Shown: piece after piece, positions 9,475 through 20,182 of the stretch | How positions within the stretch are numbered: position 1 is the first letter of the stretch | Layout of the letters: each line of letters opens with the position of its first letter | Origin: a cyanobacterium endosymbiont of Rhopalodia gibberula | GTDB lineage: Bacteria > Cyanobacteriota > Cyanobacteriia > Cyanobacteriales > Microcystaceae | Direction of reading: 5' to 3' | Assembly (NCBI RefSeq): GCF_003574135.1 | Contig: NZ_AP018341.1 | Coordinates: forward strand, 1,364,001 to 1,428,000 | DNA: 64,000 bases | Made by a program: the position numbers and the translations under genes | Notes under the pieces: generated by a model | The model's database searches: none | What the model was told of the DNA's origin: nothing | Seen by the model: the letters and a program-made list of their open reading frames with translations, nothing else

Positions 9475-10377
9475 ATGTTTGTTTCAAAAAATTTAACCAG
9501 TTATGGACTAAAAGTGAGCATACTCACTGGCTTGAGTAGTTTGTTCTTACCTAGTTCAATTCTAGCTCAAACTAACATAGACAATTTAACGGTAGAACTT
9601 TGTCAAAAGTCTATTGAAATCAAAGTAGCAACTACTGAAGATATGAGAAGACAGGTAGAAATATCTTTTGACACCGCAGAACGATCGCCGATTTCTGAGA
9701 CAGAGCACAAAATTAAGGGGATAGCGCGTTTACGGACTGGGAATAATTGGCGACCCCTTACTTATAGCTGTTTAGTTAATGGAAGTGAAGGACTGATAAC
9801 TCAAGTTAACTATAAACTAGACGAAAACGAACTCAGCTCAAGTATCCGATTCTGTCAAGAAGAACTACGAGCAACTGTCAAACGAGATAACAACAGCAAT
9901 AGTTCGGTGGAATTTAACAATAGTCCAGAAACCTATGAAACCTATCATGTGTCCAACACCGAAGAAGGAGTTAGGGGAACTTTCATAGTCAAAGAGACTC
10001 GAAATAGATTACAACACAATCACTTTGATTGTACATTCAACCTTCGGGAAGGACGGGTGACAAAAATTATTTATAATCCTGATAGTAGCAATCGCCCTAC
10101 CGCCAATAAAGAACAAATAATTTGGCTGTGTCAAGATGCCGTCCGTCAACAAGTTTCTCAGAATCAAATTGATCTAGGGGGGATTTTGGGGATTAGCATT
10201 GGAACCGGACAGGGTATTGAATTTGGAGAATTGGTTAATACTTTTGATATCTCAGATAATCAAAAAAGGGTGGAAGGAAATGCCACCTTGTCAGAAGGAC
10301 CGAAACAACGTCAGGTTAATTACAAATGCACTGTCAACACTCGTCAGGGAATCATCACTGACACTACAATCCAATAA
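9475..10377 (+). CDS. Secreted protein with three tandem Cys-repeats
   Basis: About 300 residues with a signal peptide ending near SSILAQ (about residue 32). The mature part is three copies of a roughly 85-residue unit, each opening with an (L/F)CQ motif and closing with Y.C or F.C, N, then G.(I/V)T; one opening and one closing cysteine per unit suggest a disulfide in each. I do not recognise the family and give no function. The reading frame also opens at a TTG at 9469; the ATG at 9475 is preferred. It ends 62 bp before rodZ on the same strand, so the two may be co-transcribed. Confidence 0.65.
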   Translation: MFVSKNLTSYGLKVSILTGLSSLFLPSSILAQTNIDNLTVELCQKSIEIKVATTEDMRRQVEISFDTAERSPISETEHKIKGIARLRTGNNWRPLTYSCLVNGSEGLITQVNYKLDENELSSSIRFCQEELRATVKRDNNSNSSVEFNNSPETYETYHVSNTEEGVRGTFIVKETRNRLQHNHFDCTFNLREGRVTKIIYNPDSSNRPTANKEQIIWLCQDAVRQQVSQNQIDLGGILGISIGTGQGIEFGELVNTFDISDNQKRVEGNATLSEGPKQRQVNYKCTVNTRQGIITDTTIQ

Positions 10378-10439
10378 TCTTGGAGAAAACCGAACTCCGC
10401 AATTCTTATTCTTATTCCACTTTAATTTAAAAAAAGTCA

Positions 10440-11522
10440 ATGAGTAACTATACTTCTAGCCAAATTCAACAACTCCGAGAATTAGGGGCTTATTTGTGCC
10501 AACGAAGATTGGATCGCTCCTTAACCCTAGAGCAAATAGCGACAAGTACTTTCATTCACTTATCTATCCTAAAAGCTCTTGAACAGGGACAGGTTGATGA
10601 ATTGCCCGAACTCGTCTATGTGCGAGGTTTTGTGCGTCGTTATGGAGAAGTCTTGGACCTCGACGGACACAGCTTAGCTAATCAGCTCTTCCTTCAGCAA
10701 GTTGAGGAATCCTCTTCTGAGATTTCCCCTAAATTCATTACATCCCCACCAACCGAATTTTTAGGAAAAAATTTGTCATCCCTCTTAAGATGCACACAGA
10801 CAACCGCAGAAATGCGAAAAAAAGCGTCTTCTCTCCTGAAAAATTTAATACCTGTGACCTATAAAGAGTTATCAATTCCTTTCAGTCCCCTGCCGTCTAG
10901 ATTCAAAGTTTATGGATTTATTTTCCTCTTAGTAGGAGCTGTAACGGGGCTTTTTTATCTTTTCTCTGTCTCTCAATTTTCTGAATCTTCTTCCCAAAAC
11001 AAGACTTCAGAAGTGGTAAAAACCCTTTCAAAAGAGACTAAAAACCTAGAAAACCGAAAATCTCAAACTGCTCCCAATATCCTTGAACCTGTTTTTCCTG
11101 AGTCCAATACTATCCCAGCTGCCCAAAATATAAGTCAAAAGCCAGTAGACGATAGAAAAGAAAAAAGCTCAGTCTTTACTGCGGTAAATACTGATATAAG
11201 GAATGATAATGTTCCTAGTGCGAGTAATAATATTTCCAAATTATCCCAAGAGCCAATTCTTTCAAACCTCAATTCAGATAGTCCTGTAGCTGTCTCTGTT
11301 GTCCTGGAAGAGGATTCTTGGATGAGGATTAAGATAGATGGTAGAATTGAATATGAAGGGATTTTAGAAAAAGGTACTCAGCAAACTTGGAATGCCAAAA
11401 AAACTTTGATTATTCGAGCTGGTAATGCGGGAGCAGTCAACCTTGTCGTTAATGACCAGCCTAGCCGAAAGTTAGGAAATGTTGGTGAAGTACAAGAAGT
11501 TACCCTAACTACTAATAGTTAA
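10440..11522 (+). CDS. rodZ: RodZ-like HTH/DUF4115 membrane protein
   Basis: 360 residues with the full RodZ layout: an N-terminal helix-turn-helix of the HTH_25 type (LGAYLCQRRLDRSLTLEQIA to VYVRGFVRRYGEVLDL, about 15-80), one transmembrane helix (about 161-178, IFLLVGAVTGLFYLF), a low-complexity Ser/Asn/Lys linker, and a C-terminal DUF4115 beta domain (about 280-358, DSWMRIKIDGRIEYEG to GNAGAVNLVVN). RodZ links MreB to the envelope and helps set cell shape. In cyanobacteria the linker and membrane helix vary. ATG start at 10440. Its survival suggests cell shape or wall synthesis is still managed by the cell itself. Confidence 0.8.
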   Translation: MSNYTSSQIQQLRELGAYLCQRRLDRSLTLEQIATSTFIHLSILKALEQGQVDELPELVYVRGFVRRYGEVLDLDGHSLANQLFLQQVEESSSEISPKFITSPPTEFLGKNLSSLLRCTQTTAEMRKKASSLLKNLIPVTYKELSIPFSPLPSRFKVYGFIFLLVGAVTGLFYLFSVSQFSESSSQNKTSEVVKTLSKETKNLENRKSQTAPNILEPVFPESNTIPAAQNISQKPVDDRKEKSSVFTAVNTDIRNDNVPSASNNISKLSQEPILSNLNSDSPVAVSVVLEEDSWMRIKIDGRIEYEGILEKGTQQTWNAKKTLIIRAGNAGAVNLVVNDQPSRKLGNVGEVQEVTLTTNS

Positions 11523-11576
11523 ATATCAGTTTTGGGTAAGGATCAATCACCTTTGAACTCTACTTTATAATTTGTG

Positions 11577-11903
11577 TTAAACTCCCCCAAGGGAGGCTAA
11601 AGGATCAACAATATAAATCGATGGGGCTTCAAATTCACCTTTAATAACGTATTCTAAACGTAACTTTAGCCAGGTAATAAACTCAGAATTTAAGGAGATT
11701 ATGGCAACAGATGGTTGAGGACATCTGGCCTTAACTTCTATGAATTCTAAGGACTCTATAAAAGCGGGTTGTTTAATCAACCAAAAATCAATTTCTTTAT
11801 TTGTTTCTCTATAGTTCCGTGTTCTCTCCCGAAACACCTCATCGAGAGGCTCTTCCTCTACAAGGAAGCGTTGGCTGGCCAAAATGTAATAGTAGGTCGT
11901 CAT
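11577..11903 (-). CDS. ycf54: Ycf54 / MgPME-cyclase complex family protein
   Basis: 108 residues matching Ycf54: TTYYYILASQRFL at the start, VFRERTRNYRETNKEIDFWL, KQPAFIESLEF, and a C-terminal FITWLKLRLEYVIKGEFEAPS and DPLASL. In cyanobacteria and plastids Ycf54 is an accessory factor of the aerobic Mg-protoporphyrin IX monomethyl ester cyclase, needed for chlorophyll synthesis. ATG at 11903. It lies 90 bp after pdxJ on the same strand and may share its transcript. The protein is full length with no visible damage, notable if the host organism is a non-photosynthetic symbiont. Confidence 0.87.
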   Translation of the reverse strand: MTTYYYILASQRFLVEEEPLDEVFRERTRNYRETNKEIDFWLIKQPAFIESLEFIEVKARCPQPSVAIISLNSEFITWLKLRLEYVIKGEFEAPSIYIVDPLASLGGV

Positions 11904-11992
11904 TGGTTAGTGATTAATATCTAATTACTTAGAAATCAATTGTTGATCAAAAAAAATTCTTCTAGGCTAAGGATCATTGATAATTTAGCAAT

Positions 11993-12715
11993 TTAGAATT
12001 CTCCTCTCATAGTTAGTTTCATTTCTCGGACTGCTCGTTCCATCCCCACTAACACAGCACGACTGATAATAGTATGACCGATATTTAATTCTTCTATACC
12101 GGGCAAACAAGTAACAGGGTAAACATTCCGATAGGTTAAACCATGACCAGCATTCACTCGTAATCCTAAGGTCAATGCTTGTTCGCATCCTCGGCTTAAA
12201 AGGTCTAACTCTTTTTGACGCACTACAGCGTCAGAAGCATCTGCATATTTACCTGTGTGTAGTTCAATAAATTGAGCTTGGGTGTTGGCCGATGCTTGAA
12301 TTTGATTTTCCTGTGCATCGATGAATAAACTCACTGGAATATCTGCACTTTGCAAGCGGACAACAATTTCTTTCAAACGATGAAAATTCCCGACAATGTC
12401 TAACCCCCCTTCAGTAGTTACTTCTTCTCGCTTTTCTGGAACTAAAGTCACGTAATCTGGTTTAATGTCGAGGGCGATCGCAACCATTTCATCAGTAGCA
12501 GCCATTTCCAAATTTAAATGAGTGCGAACAGTTTTACGCAACAATCGCAGATCTATATCTTGAATATGACGACGATCTTCCCTGAGATGGGTAGTAATAC
12601 CATTTGCCCCTCCTAATTCTGCTAAGACAGCAGCAGCAATGGGGTCAGGTTCCACCGTACGTCTTGCTTGGCGGATGGTAGCTACATGATCAATATTAAC
12701 ACCGAGAGTCAGCAA
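11993..12715 (-). CDS. pdxJ: Pyridoxine 5'-phosphate synthase
   Basis: Complete 240-residue PdxJ, which condenses 1-deoxyxylulose 5-phosphate with 3-amino-2-oxopropyl phosphate to make pyridoxine 5'-phosphate. Signature segments are [17 protein letters not shown] (4-20), [39 protein letters not shown] (about 87-104) and the C-terminal INAGHGLTY-like segment (VNAGHGLTY). The start must be the TTG at 12715-12713, because an in-frame TAA immediately precedes it; a GAGG lies nine bases upstream. A HIP1 octamer sits inside the gene (12474-12481). ycf54 follows on the same strand. Confidence 0.95.
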   Translation of the reverse strand: MLTLGVNIDHVATIRQARRTVEPDPIAAAVLAELGGANGITTHLREDRRHIQDIDLRLLRKTVRTHLNLEMAATDEMVAIALDIKPDYVTLVPEKREEVTTEGGLDIVGNFHRLKEIVVRLQSADIPVSLFIDAQENQIQASANTQAQFIELHTGKYADASDAVVRQKELDLLSRGCEQALTLGLRVNAGHGLTYRNVYPVTCLPGIEELNIGHTIISRAVLVGMERAVREMKLTMRGEF

Positions 12716-14222
12716 TTAATTTAACCTCGTCTTTGAATTCATGTGTATTTTAACACTCATTATCTTAACTAAAGTTTTTATCATTATTAATGATATCGTC
12801 AATGCAATATCGACTTAATTTATTTTTAATTGATTATTTTAAACAAGCTTAGAAAAGTTTAAAATTTAATCCAAGAGAGAATAGATTAAGGTTATAGTTA
12901 CCTTATTTTTTTTTATAAAAAAGTTAAAGTATGATGTATTGATCCATATTTTTTGTTCATACTACCTTGATTTTTCTTTACAAAAGGTTTGTTCTTAAAA
13001 CAGATTATAATCCATAATTTGCAAGATTATTTGGCATAAATTACTTTTTAAATAAAACTTAATTTAATATTTTAGACAATCAATGTAAAGATTTTTTATA
13101 TACTAATTGTTTGGAAGACTTCATTTTATTTTAAGTTAATTAACATTATAGATAAACTATTATTAACTTAATTTTTAGTACATAAAAAAATAAATAACTA
13201 ATGTAGTTAATAACCAACTATAATATTGATTATATTTTTTTATAAAAATTTTTATCTTAAAATAAGATTCTATCAAAATTTAGATAATTAAAGGTTATTT
13301 AATTCTTTACAAATAAATTATTGCCTAGATAAAATTAATTCTTTTTAGTTTTGACAACTAAAATATTACTATTCATCTCTTACCCCTTCATTTTGTTTTA
13401 AAGCAGAATATAGAATATCTAGTTTATGTTTAATTTTTATAGTATTGCAATCAATTTATTTGCTTTAATTTTTATTAATTCATATTTAAACAAGCAATAA
13501 TAAGTCAAACTAGATTCATTAAAGTCTCTACTATTTCTCTCAAAATATACTTATCAAAAATGTATACTTTAGTATATTAACAGCAAAAAGTACTGATAAT
13601 AAATTAAATTAGTTTAGTTTAAGAGAAGAGTTGATATACTTAAAATTTTTATTAACTTTTAATTTTGGACTTTCTTTGCCTGATATTTAACTAATTGATT
13701 CTATGTTAACAATTTAGTGTTACTGAAATACACAATCTTAAGTAAAAATTTTACAGAAAATAAAATTTTCTTTACTAGAATCTTCATATGATAGACTTCT
13801 ACTATATTTATCTTAACTAATGTCTTGTATAGTGTCATGCCAAATCGTAGATCTTATTTCTAAACTAGCTAGATTAGATTTATTATTGCTGTAGTATAAC
13901 TAAAGTCAATTGAAAATCACTAAATCATCATAATAGATATTATTATAATAATATAGTTAAATGGATAAACTAAGTTCTTCTAGTCTAGCTATAAAAAATC
14001 TAATAAAAGAGATCTTATAAATTTTGTAACTAATTATTAACTAGTCTAGTGTACTTAATTTAATTAATGTAACAAGTATAGTAAAAAAATATTATTGATT
14101 ATTGTTTTAATAAAATTGTTATTGTTTTACAATTGAACCGCTATATCTTATTAATTTTTCTAGAAATTATTCTTGGTTAATTATAGAATTTTATTTTCGG
14201 TAGAAATTTTTCTGAAATACTG
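12716..14222. other. 1.5-kb gene-free stretch
   Basis: Extremely AT-rich with no protein-like reading that I can recognise on either strand. It lies downstream of the ABC ATPase, where a permease gene might once have been, but nothing supports that. Confidence 0.55.
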
Positions 14223-14966
14223 CTAAAGTTTTTGATAAATTTGTCCATCCCGAAACCAAATCGTTCGTTGACAGTGACGGGCAACTTCTAACTCGTGAGT
14301 TACTATTACTATGGTAATACCAGTATCACTAAGTTCTTGAAAAAGACCTAGTATTTCTTGAGTCATTTGAGAATCGAGGGCTCCTGTAGGTTCATCGGCT
14401 AGAAGTAGCAAAGGATTATTGACAATAGCGCGAGCTATTGCCACCCTTTGTTGCTGTCCACCCGAGAGTTGATTAGGCTTATTATGAAGACGATTCCCTA
14501 ATCCCACTTTTTCTAAGGCAGCAGTAGCGCGTTCGCGTCGCTTTTGAGTGGCAATTCCCGCATAAACCATCGGTAAGATGACATTTTCTAAGGCTGTCAT
14601 CTGCGGTAATAGGTTAAATTGCTGAAAAACAAAACCAATTTTGCAATTACGAACGGCAGCCAATTGTGCCTCTTGGAGCCCCGACACATTCGTATTGTCA
14701 AGGTAATAATAACCTGAAGTGGGACGATCAAGACAACCAACGATATTCATTAAAGTCGACTTTCCCGAGCCTGATGCACCCATAATGGCACAAGATTCTC
14801 CTTTTTCTATAGTTAGACTAACGTTTTTGAGAGCATGGACAGTGGTATCGCCACTACTATAAATTTTAGAAATTTTTTCTAAGCGAATAATGATGGAGTG
14901 ATATTCGTTAATCTTATTAAGATAATTTAAGTGATCTTGGGTAAATGGTAGACTGTCAGAGGACAT
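14223..14966 (-). CDS. ABC transporter ATPase, MacB/LolD/DevA type
   Basis: 247 residues, a complete nucleotide-binding subunit. Walker [10 protein letters not shown] (about 58-66), Q-loop [10 protein letters not shown], signature LSGGQQQR, Walker [15 protein letters not shown] and the switch His in IVTHE are all intact. The sequence type ([24 protein letters not shown]) is that of MacB/LolD/DevA exporters, which pair with a MacB-type permease and often a membrane-fusion protein; in cyanobacteria DevBCA exports envelope lipids. No permease or fusion protein lies on either side, so the ATPase must use partners encoded elsewhere or is an orphan left by gene loss. ATG start. Confidence 0.85.
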   Translation of the reverse strand: MSSDSLPFTQDHLNYLNKINEYHSIIIRLEKISKIYSSGDTTVHALKNVSLTIEKGESCAIMGASGSGKSTLMNIVGCLDRPTSGYYYLDNTNVSGLQEAQLAAVRNCKIGFVFQQFNLLPQMTALENVILPMVYAGIATQKRRERATAALEKVGLGNRLHNKPNQLSGGQQQRVAIARAIVNNPLLLLADEPTGALDSQMTQEILGLFQELSDTGITIVIVTHELEVARHCQRTIWFRDGQIYQKL

Positions 14967-15421
14967 TGTAAAGTAAACGTAAATCTAAGTTATATTTACC
15001 TTGTATTATGGCGCACATCAAAGAAATTAGATACTTCTTAATAGAATGGTTAGTAATTGCTGTTCTTAGATAATTGCCATTGAGTCAAAATTTCTTATCG
15101 CTCAAGTATGTTGGTTACAGTTAAATAACTACTTGTCTAATAGTATATCTTTCAGGGGTTTAGTTCATAGGTTTAATTTCTGTTATTAACACAGCATCTT
15201 CAATCTAAAAATAATTGAAACTTTTCTTCTGATTCAGATAGTGCCTAAATGAGGTCTTTAAATAGAAGGAATACGTCGCTGGATTACGTTAGCCTAGAAT
15301 CTCCTGAATTTCCTACTTGACCAGACATCCAACCTTGAACTAGACAAAAAGTTTTCATCATTTTACTTTCAATAGCTATTAGGATGGTAAAAACAATTCA
15401 TTAATAACCTAATCATTCTCA
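14967..15421. other. Intergenic region between ABC ATPase and ruvB
   Basis: Divergent promoter space for the two genes. A short plus-strand reading from 15018 (MAHIKEIRYFLIEWLVIAVLR, then stop) looks like a single membrane helix, but at 21 residues it cannot be told from chance. Confidence 0.5.
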
Positions 15422-16504
15422 ATGACAGTTCAACGCTCAGCTAATTCTCAATCATTTTCTAGACAGAAGAAATCCTCTCCATCTTCTGCAGTCGTACTGT
15501 CAGGAAGAGCCACATCTCCAGAAAAACAAAAGATAGATGAGACCTTTCGTCCTAGTTGCTTAGCTGATTATATTGGACAAAAAGGTCTTAAAAATATTTT
15601 GTCTATTGCTATAGAAGCCGCCAAAACTAGACAAGATTCTCTCGATCATTTACTTTTGTACGGGCCCCCTGGACTAGGTAAAACCACTATTTCCCTGATT
15701 ATAGCCACGGAAATGGGGGTTAATTGTACAATTACAGCTGCTCCTGCTTTAGAGCGTCCTAGAGATATTACAGGACTTCTAGTTAATCTTAAACCCGGCG
15801 ATATTCTCTTTGTTGATGAAATTCACCGTCTAAACCGATTGACCGAAGAACTACTTTACCCAGCAATGGAAGATTATCGTCTTGACATTACCCTTGGTAA
15901 AGGACAAGCTGCTAGAACTCGCACTATTTCCTTGCCCAAGTTTACCTTGATCGGAGCAACAACTAAGATCGGAGCGTTAACTTCTCCCTTACGTGATCGC
16001 TTTGGGCTCATTCAACGATTACAGTTTTACAAAATTGATGAATTAATGTCTATCGTATTACGAACTGCCAAAATTCTGAATACGGCAATTACTAAAGATG
16101 GGGCGGCAGAAATAGCTCATCGTTCACGAGGAACCCCTAGGATTGCTAATCGTTTATTACGGCGAGTGAGAGACTATATGCAAGTGAAAAAACTTGATTG
16201 TATTTGTCAAAAATTAGCAGCAGAAGCCTTGGATATTTATCAAGTCGACATTCAAGGACTCGATTGGACGGATCGCCTAATCTTAAAAACTATGATTAAT
16301 CAATTTCAGGGGGGACCTATTGGGCTAGAAGCAATAGCGGCTGCTACAGGAGAAGATGCAAAAACTATTGAAGAAGTTTATGAACCTTATTTATTACAAA
16401 TTGGTTATCTTCGTCGCACACCTAGGGGAAGAGTCATTACTAACCAAGCTTATCAACATTTAAAACAAATAACTGAGGAACAGTTATCTATTTTAAATAA
16501 ATAG
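15422..16504 (+). CDS. ruvB: Holliday junction branch-migration ATPase RuvB
   Basis: Complete 360-residue RuvB, the AAA+ motor that drives Holliday junction migration with RuvA. Visible: [11 protein letters not shown] near residue 42, Walker [11 protein letters not shown] (about 78-87), Walker [14 protein letters not shown] (about 131-143), sensor 1 TLIGATTK, the arginine-finger segment SPLRDRFG, and the C-terminal winged helix with [16 protein letters not shown] and YLRRTPRGR. There is a Ser-rich N-terminal extension of about 35 residues, common in cyanobacterial RuvB. ATG start. An imperfect AAGAGT/ACTCTT hairpin follows at 16511-16535. Its retention shows homologous recombination is at least partly kept. 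Confidence 0.96.
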   Translation: MTVQRSANSQSFSRQKKSSPSSAVVLSGRATSPEKQKIDETFRPSCLADYIGQKGLKNILSIAIEAAKTRQDSLDHLLLYGPPGLGKTTISLIIATEMGVNCTITAAPALERPRDITGLLVNLKPGDILFVDEIHRLNRLTEELLYPAMEDYRLDITLGKGQAARTRTISLPKFTLIGATTKIGALTSPLRDRFGLIQRLQFYKIDELMSIVLRTAKILNTAITKDGAAEIAHRSRGTPRIANRLLRRVRDYMQVKKLDCICQKLAAEALDIYQVDIQGLDWTDRLILKTMINQFQGGPIGLEAIAAATGEDAKTIEEVYEPYLLQIGYLRRTPRGRVITNQAYQHLKQITEEQLSILNK

Positions 16505-16703
16505 TTAATAAAGAGTTTAAAATTAATTTACTCTTCTAGAGTAGCTATAACTAAATCATAGTATATAAAGACTAAAAATTTTGCTCTACAAGGATTTTGA
16601 AGTCTAATAAACTTAGTTTTTATAAAAATTAAGTTTTCAAAGTTATTAGTGAATAACCTATAATAACTTTGTCTATAAGAGCCAATTAATTTTTATTTAA
16701 TCA

Positions 16704-16732
16704 CTAAAAAAAATAATCTCTCCGAAGAGAGA
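16704..16732 (-). terminator. Intrinsic terminator with UUCG loop
   Basis: On the minus strand TCTCTC-TTCG-GAGAGA (16732-16717) is followed by TTA and eight T (16713-16706). It lies 42 bp past the stop of the minus-strand squalene/phytoene synthase-family gene. A stable UUCG tetraloop plus T-run is the clearest rho-independent terminator in the window. Confidence 0.8.
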
Positions 16733-16773
16733 CTTGATTCTAAACCTAATCGCTAATTTTTAACTTAATGACT

Positions 16774-17586
16774 TCAACCAGTTACTTGTTGGACTAAAGC
16801 AATAACATCACTACGGCTTAGTTTTTTTTTGCCTAAAGCCATCACCTCTAGAGTTCCATAAGCCAATGCCAAAGGAATTTTACAGAAATTCAAGGCCGGT
16901 CCTGGGGGCAAAGACTTAGTATAGTAATCAGCTAACGTAAGGTTACGACGAGCATATTGATGAACATCTTGTTCTAGCCATCCTTGGGGCAGGAAATTCA
17001 CTCCACGTTTCAGATCTTCGCGATGATTACGGACAATATTAACCGCTTGTAACCCTCGACCAAATCCAATAGCATAGGTTCGGTTAGTTTGAGTCCCATC
17101 GTACCAGGCCCACAAGTCAGACAAAAGTAACCCTACTGCCCCAGCCACACTAAAAGTATATTGATCTAAGTTAGCTTCAGTATTGATTGTCCAGTTGTTT
17201 TCAGCCCAATATGCCATACGATCAGCCATTGCTGCTGTAGCATCCCAAACACGAGGAGCAATGGAGTTAGGAGCCAACAAAGCCCATTCTCCTACCCGTA
17301 AAGTTACATCTGGCAAAATGGCATTGTAGTGCATCAACCCGACTGAAAAATTTTCAATACTAGTGTTTTCTGTTCCTGACTGTAAATTGAGACTCATACG
17401 GCGTAAAAGTTTAGCTTTGGTGAAATTATCAAGTTGAGGATGATCTTCTACTTCATCAATAGCCCGCATACATAAATAAGCAGAGGAGACAGCCTCCTGT
17501 AACCCATCTGGAAGACGGCTAATGGGAATATAAAATGTTCTACTCGTTTCCTTGAGAATTTTTAGGGCATTATTTCGTAAAGTCAT
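16774..17586 (-). CDS. Phytoene/squalene synthase family protein
   Basis: 270 residues of the head-to-head prenyl synthase fold. The first Asp-rich motif is intact (AIDEVEDHP, about 42-50), as are SRTFYIPISRLP at the start, YTFSVAGAVGLLLSDLW (about 142-158) and FGRGLQAVNIVR. The second motif, normally D-x-x-E/D-D in NILRD..ED, here reads NIVRNHREDLKRGVNFLP, so the first Asp is Asn. It is shorter than CrtB (about 300 residues) and belongs to a separate cyanobacterial family of unclear substrate. ATG at 17586. Whether it makes squalene, phytoene or nothing cannot be decided from sequence. It ends in a clear terminator. Confidence 0.75.
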   Translation of the reverse strand: MTLRNNALKILKETSRTFYIPISRLPDGLQEAVSSAYLCMRAIDEVEDHPQLDNFTKAKLLRRMSLNLQSGTENTSIENFSVGLMHYNAILPDVTLRVGEWALLAPNSIAPRVWDATAAMADRMAYWAENNWTINTEANLDQYTFSVAGAVGLLLSDLWAWYDGTQTNRTYAIGFGRGLQAVNIVRNHREDLKRGVNFLPQGWLEQDVHQYARRNLTLADYYTKSLPPGPALNFCKIPLALAYGTLEVMALGKKKLSRSDVIALVQQVTG

Positions 17587-18017
17587 TTATTTAACTCCTC
17601 ACACCAATTTAGGCAATAGCATAGACTTACTTATCTGAGAGATCTAACTAAACTATTATGAAGTTCCTAACTAAAGGAAAATTTACTATCTATCATGTTA
17701 GATATTAAGGACGATGTCCATTGTATTATGCTTAAGTAAAATTTGCTTTAACTAGATAGTTTCATCAGATTAAGTACATTCTGATTAAGTAAACGACGGT
17801 TCTCTATCCTCAATGAAATAAAAAGTCGACAGGCTGTAAAGATTCAGTCGTGACTCACGACACCAATAGGTCTCAACCAAGACAAGACTAACTATTGAGT
17901 GGTTCTCGGCATTAGAACTGTCTCTCTACCAAATCAAGATATGACCGAGATTTTTGTGAGGCTCTATCTCCTCGAGATTACAAAAATTAGTGAAGTTGAG
18001 TCGAGTTTCATCGTTGG

Positions 18018-18294
18018 TTGTTATTTAGGATCGCAATAATACGACCAGTGACTACCATAACTAAACTAGCATTTTGGCTATATTATTACCAAATTATTCC
18101 TCAAATTATTCTAGTTACAGCTACTATGATCAGTTTGACTACTTATCTAATTGGTACTGCTTCAAAATTTACCCCGCACGGATTATTTAACTGCAGAGGA
18201 TAAGGAACATTGTCGGAACTTATTAGTCTTTGTTGCTTCGGTAGAATCAGTAGTTAGCATTAATCTCCGAAGGTTATCAGCTGTCAGCTTATAA
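18018..18294 (+). pseudogene. Relic of an unrecognised membrane protein
   Basis: The first part reads RIAIIRPVTTITKLAFWLYY then a hydrophobic segment ending IGTASKFTP. A one-base shift then gives PRTDYLTAEDKEHCRNLLVF and VESVVSINLRRLSAVSL before a stop at 18294. The two halves look like one protein split by a frameshift: two membrane helices, then a soluble tail. I cannot name the family. It could also be two chance readings, but the second half has 40 sense codons with ordinary amino-acid composition in an otherwise stop-rich region. Confidence 0.35.
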
Positions 18295-19075
18295 GTTTAC
18301 ATAAAATCCTGCAATAGTTGGTTTTTATTTTATTTTTTGAGTATAGCTACATCAGAAGATATAAATTTATGTAGTTTTACTATTAAATAATAGTAATGTT
18401 GCCTTAACTCAGTAGAATCATAGATCTTATGGCGACTTTCATTTAGGTAGATAAGAATGAAGAAACAAAGAAAATATTAGTTTTTTTTTTTGAAAAAAAT
18501 ACTTCATAAATATTTAGGCTAAAATCACAAAAATTTATAGTAAAATCAATTTATCAACTTTAAAATAAGTAAAAGATTTTAAGTAAATTAAAGTTCTGTT
18601 TATGGTCTTCATAGACGTCGTTAAACAACAAAAAACAGAAACCTATTCCCTTATTAACGAAAAAGATTCTCTTTAATCAAGACAGAACTACTTAATATTT
18701 TTGAACAATCCTTAGAAAAAAATAATGGTACTACTTTTAATACAAGCAAGTATTTACTAACATAAAAAAGTGAAGAAACCACGTATAATAGAAGACATCT
18801 TAGACATTAGGATAATTGAATTTTCCGGGCTTATCTATGTTTAGGCAAATCTAATAGTTTTACTCTAGAAGAGTTTAGAACACAAAAAAGAATGGGTTTA
18901 AGATTTAAGAAAGTGAAATATATAAAACAGTTTAAAGTCTCTCTATTCTATTTTTTAACACATCAATCGGCTTTTCTAAAAGTATTTGATATAAGCCCAA
19001 ACTTTTTGCTAGCTATATGCAAAGTTTTCCCTGTTAGTTTAACATAAAAATACCTGAATTTCTTATTATTTTTTT

Positions 19076-19111
19076 TATATAAAATAATTATAATTATAAT
19101 TATTTTATATA
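19076..19111. repeat. Perfect 36-bp AT-only palindrome
   Basis: An 18-base arm is followed directly by its exact complement, all A and T. It lies about 200 bp past the end of glyQ. Confidence 0.75.
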
Positions 19112-19309
19112 CTTTTTTATAAACTTATATCTTTGATAGTTTTCTATTTATATTTTTGGTCTTCTAAAGCACTAAAAATTTTTTAATATCCTCGGTGTTT
19201 AAATTTTCTATTTTCTCACTTATATTGAACTTCAGTCCTGTTAACTCATTTTAATATGTTTATATTGTAAATAATTTCTAATGTTAAAAACAGACAATTC
19301 TTACCTATC

Positions 19310-20182
19310 TTATTTAACCAAGGGAAATCCTAATTCCTCTCGTTGCTGTAAATATATTTTGGCAACTTCTCTGGCTAAATTGCGAATACGTCCAATATAA
19401 CGAGTTCTTTCGGCTACTGCGATAACTCCCCGTGCATCCAACAAATTAAAGCTGTGGGAACATTTCAGGACATAATCTAAACTTGGCAACACTAATCCTC
19501 GTTTAAGGAGTTGTTTGGCTTCCTGTTCGTATAGTTCAAATAGTTTAAACAAAAATTCGGGATCAGAGGCTTCAAAATTATAGGTACACTGTTCTACCTC
19601 ACTTTTTAAAAAAATATCACCATAATTCACCCAATCATTCCACTGAATTTTAGTAATGGCTTCTACGTTTTGAAGGTACATAGCTAACCGTTCCAACCCA
19701 TAGGTAATCTCGATGGAAACGGGACGACAATCAATCCCTCCACATTGTTGAAAATATGTAAACTGTGTAATTTCCATGCCATCTAACCAAACTTCCCAAC
19801 CTACACCCCAAGCTCCTAGAGTAGGAGACTCCCAATTATCTTCGACAAAACGAATATCATGATCTTCAGGATGAATTCCTAACTTTCTTAGAGAGTCAAG
19901 ATAAGTTTCTTGAATATTATTAGGAGATGGTTTAATAAGTACCTGATATTGAAAATAGTGCTGAAAGCGATTAGGGTTTTTTCCATAGCGGCCATCTGTT
20001 GGACGACGACAGGGTTCCACATAGGCTACTGCCCAAGGTTCAGGACCAATTGCCCGCAAGAAAGTATGAGGACTCATAGTTCCTGCTCCTTTTTCTGTGT
20101 CGTAGGGTTGAGTGATCAAACACCCACAATTGCCCCAAAACTCATGTAATTTAGTAATAATTTCCTGAAAATTAATCGACAC
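19310..20182 (-). CDS. glyQ: Glycine-tRNA ligase alpha subunit
   Basis: 290 residues, the full alpha chain of the bacterial alpha2beta2 glycyl-tRNA synthetase, which holds the adenylation site. Characteristic segments are [20 protein letters not shown] (16-35), [62 protein letters not shown] and [13 protein letters not shown]. The start is a GTG at 20182 (reading MSINFQEI), which matches the family start. The beta subunit (glyS) is not in the window, as is usual in cyanobacteria where the two are unlinked. Essential and undamaged. Confidence 0.96.
   Translation of the reverse strand: MSINFQEIITKLHEFWGNCGCLITQPYDTEKGAGTMSPHTFLRAIGPEPWAVAYVEPCRRPTDGRYGKNPNRFQHYFQYQVLIKPSPNNIQETYLDSLRKLGIHPEDHDIRFVEDNWESPTLGAWGVGWEVWLDGMEITQFTYFQQCGGIDCRPVSIEITYGLERLAMYLQNVEAITKIQWNDWVNYGDIFLKSEVEQCTYNFEASDPEFLFKLFELYEQEAKQLLKRGLVLPSLDYVLKCSHSFNLLDARGVIAVAERTRYIGRIRNLAREVAKIYLQQREELGFPLVK

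Larger units (their letters stand above)
17587..19309. other. 1.7-kb stretch with relics only
   Basis: Holds a probable membrane-protein relic (18018-18294), a small palindromic sequence GTCGTGA-C-TCACGAC near 17848, a second protein-like fragment at about 18600-18775 (split between two frames, with TELLNIFEQSLEKN), and an AT-only palindrome at 19076-19111. I recognise no intact gene. Confidence 0.5.

Noticed and set aside
15018-15083. Possible 21-residue membrane peptide MAHIKEIRYF...
   Set aside because: Too short and without a match to any known small photosynthetic subunit.
17820-17880. GTCGTGA-C-TCACGAC as a regulator operator
   Set aside because: Short dyad in a gene-free region; no promoter or downstream gene to regulate.
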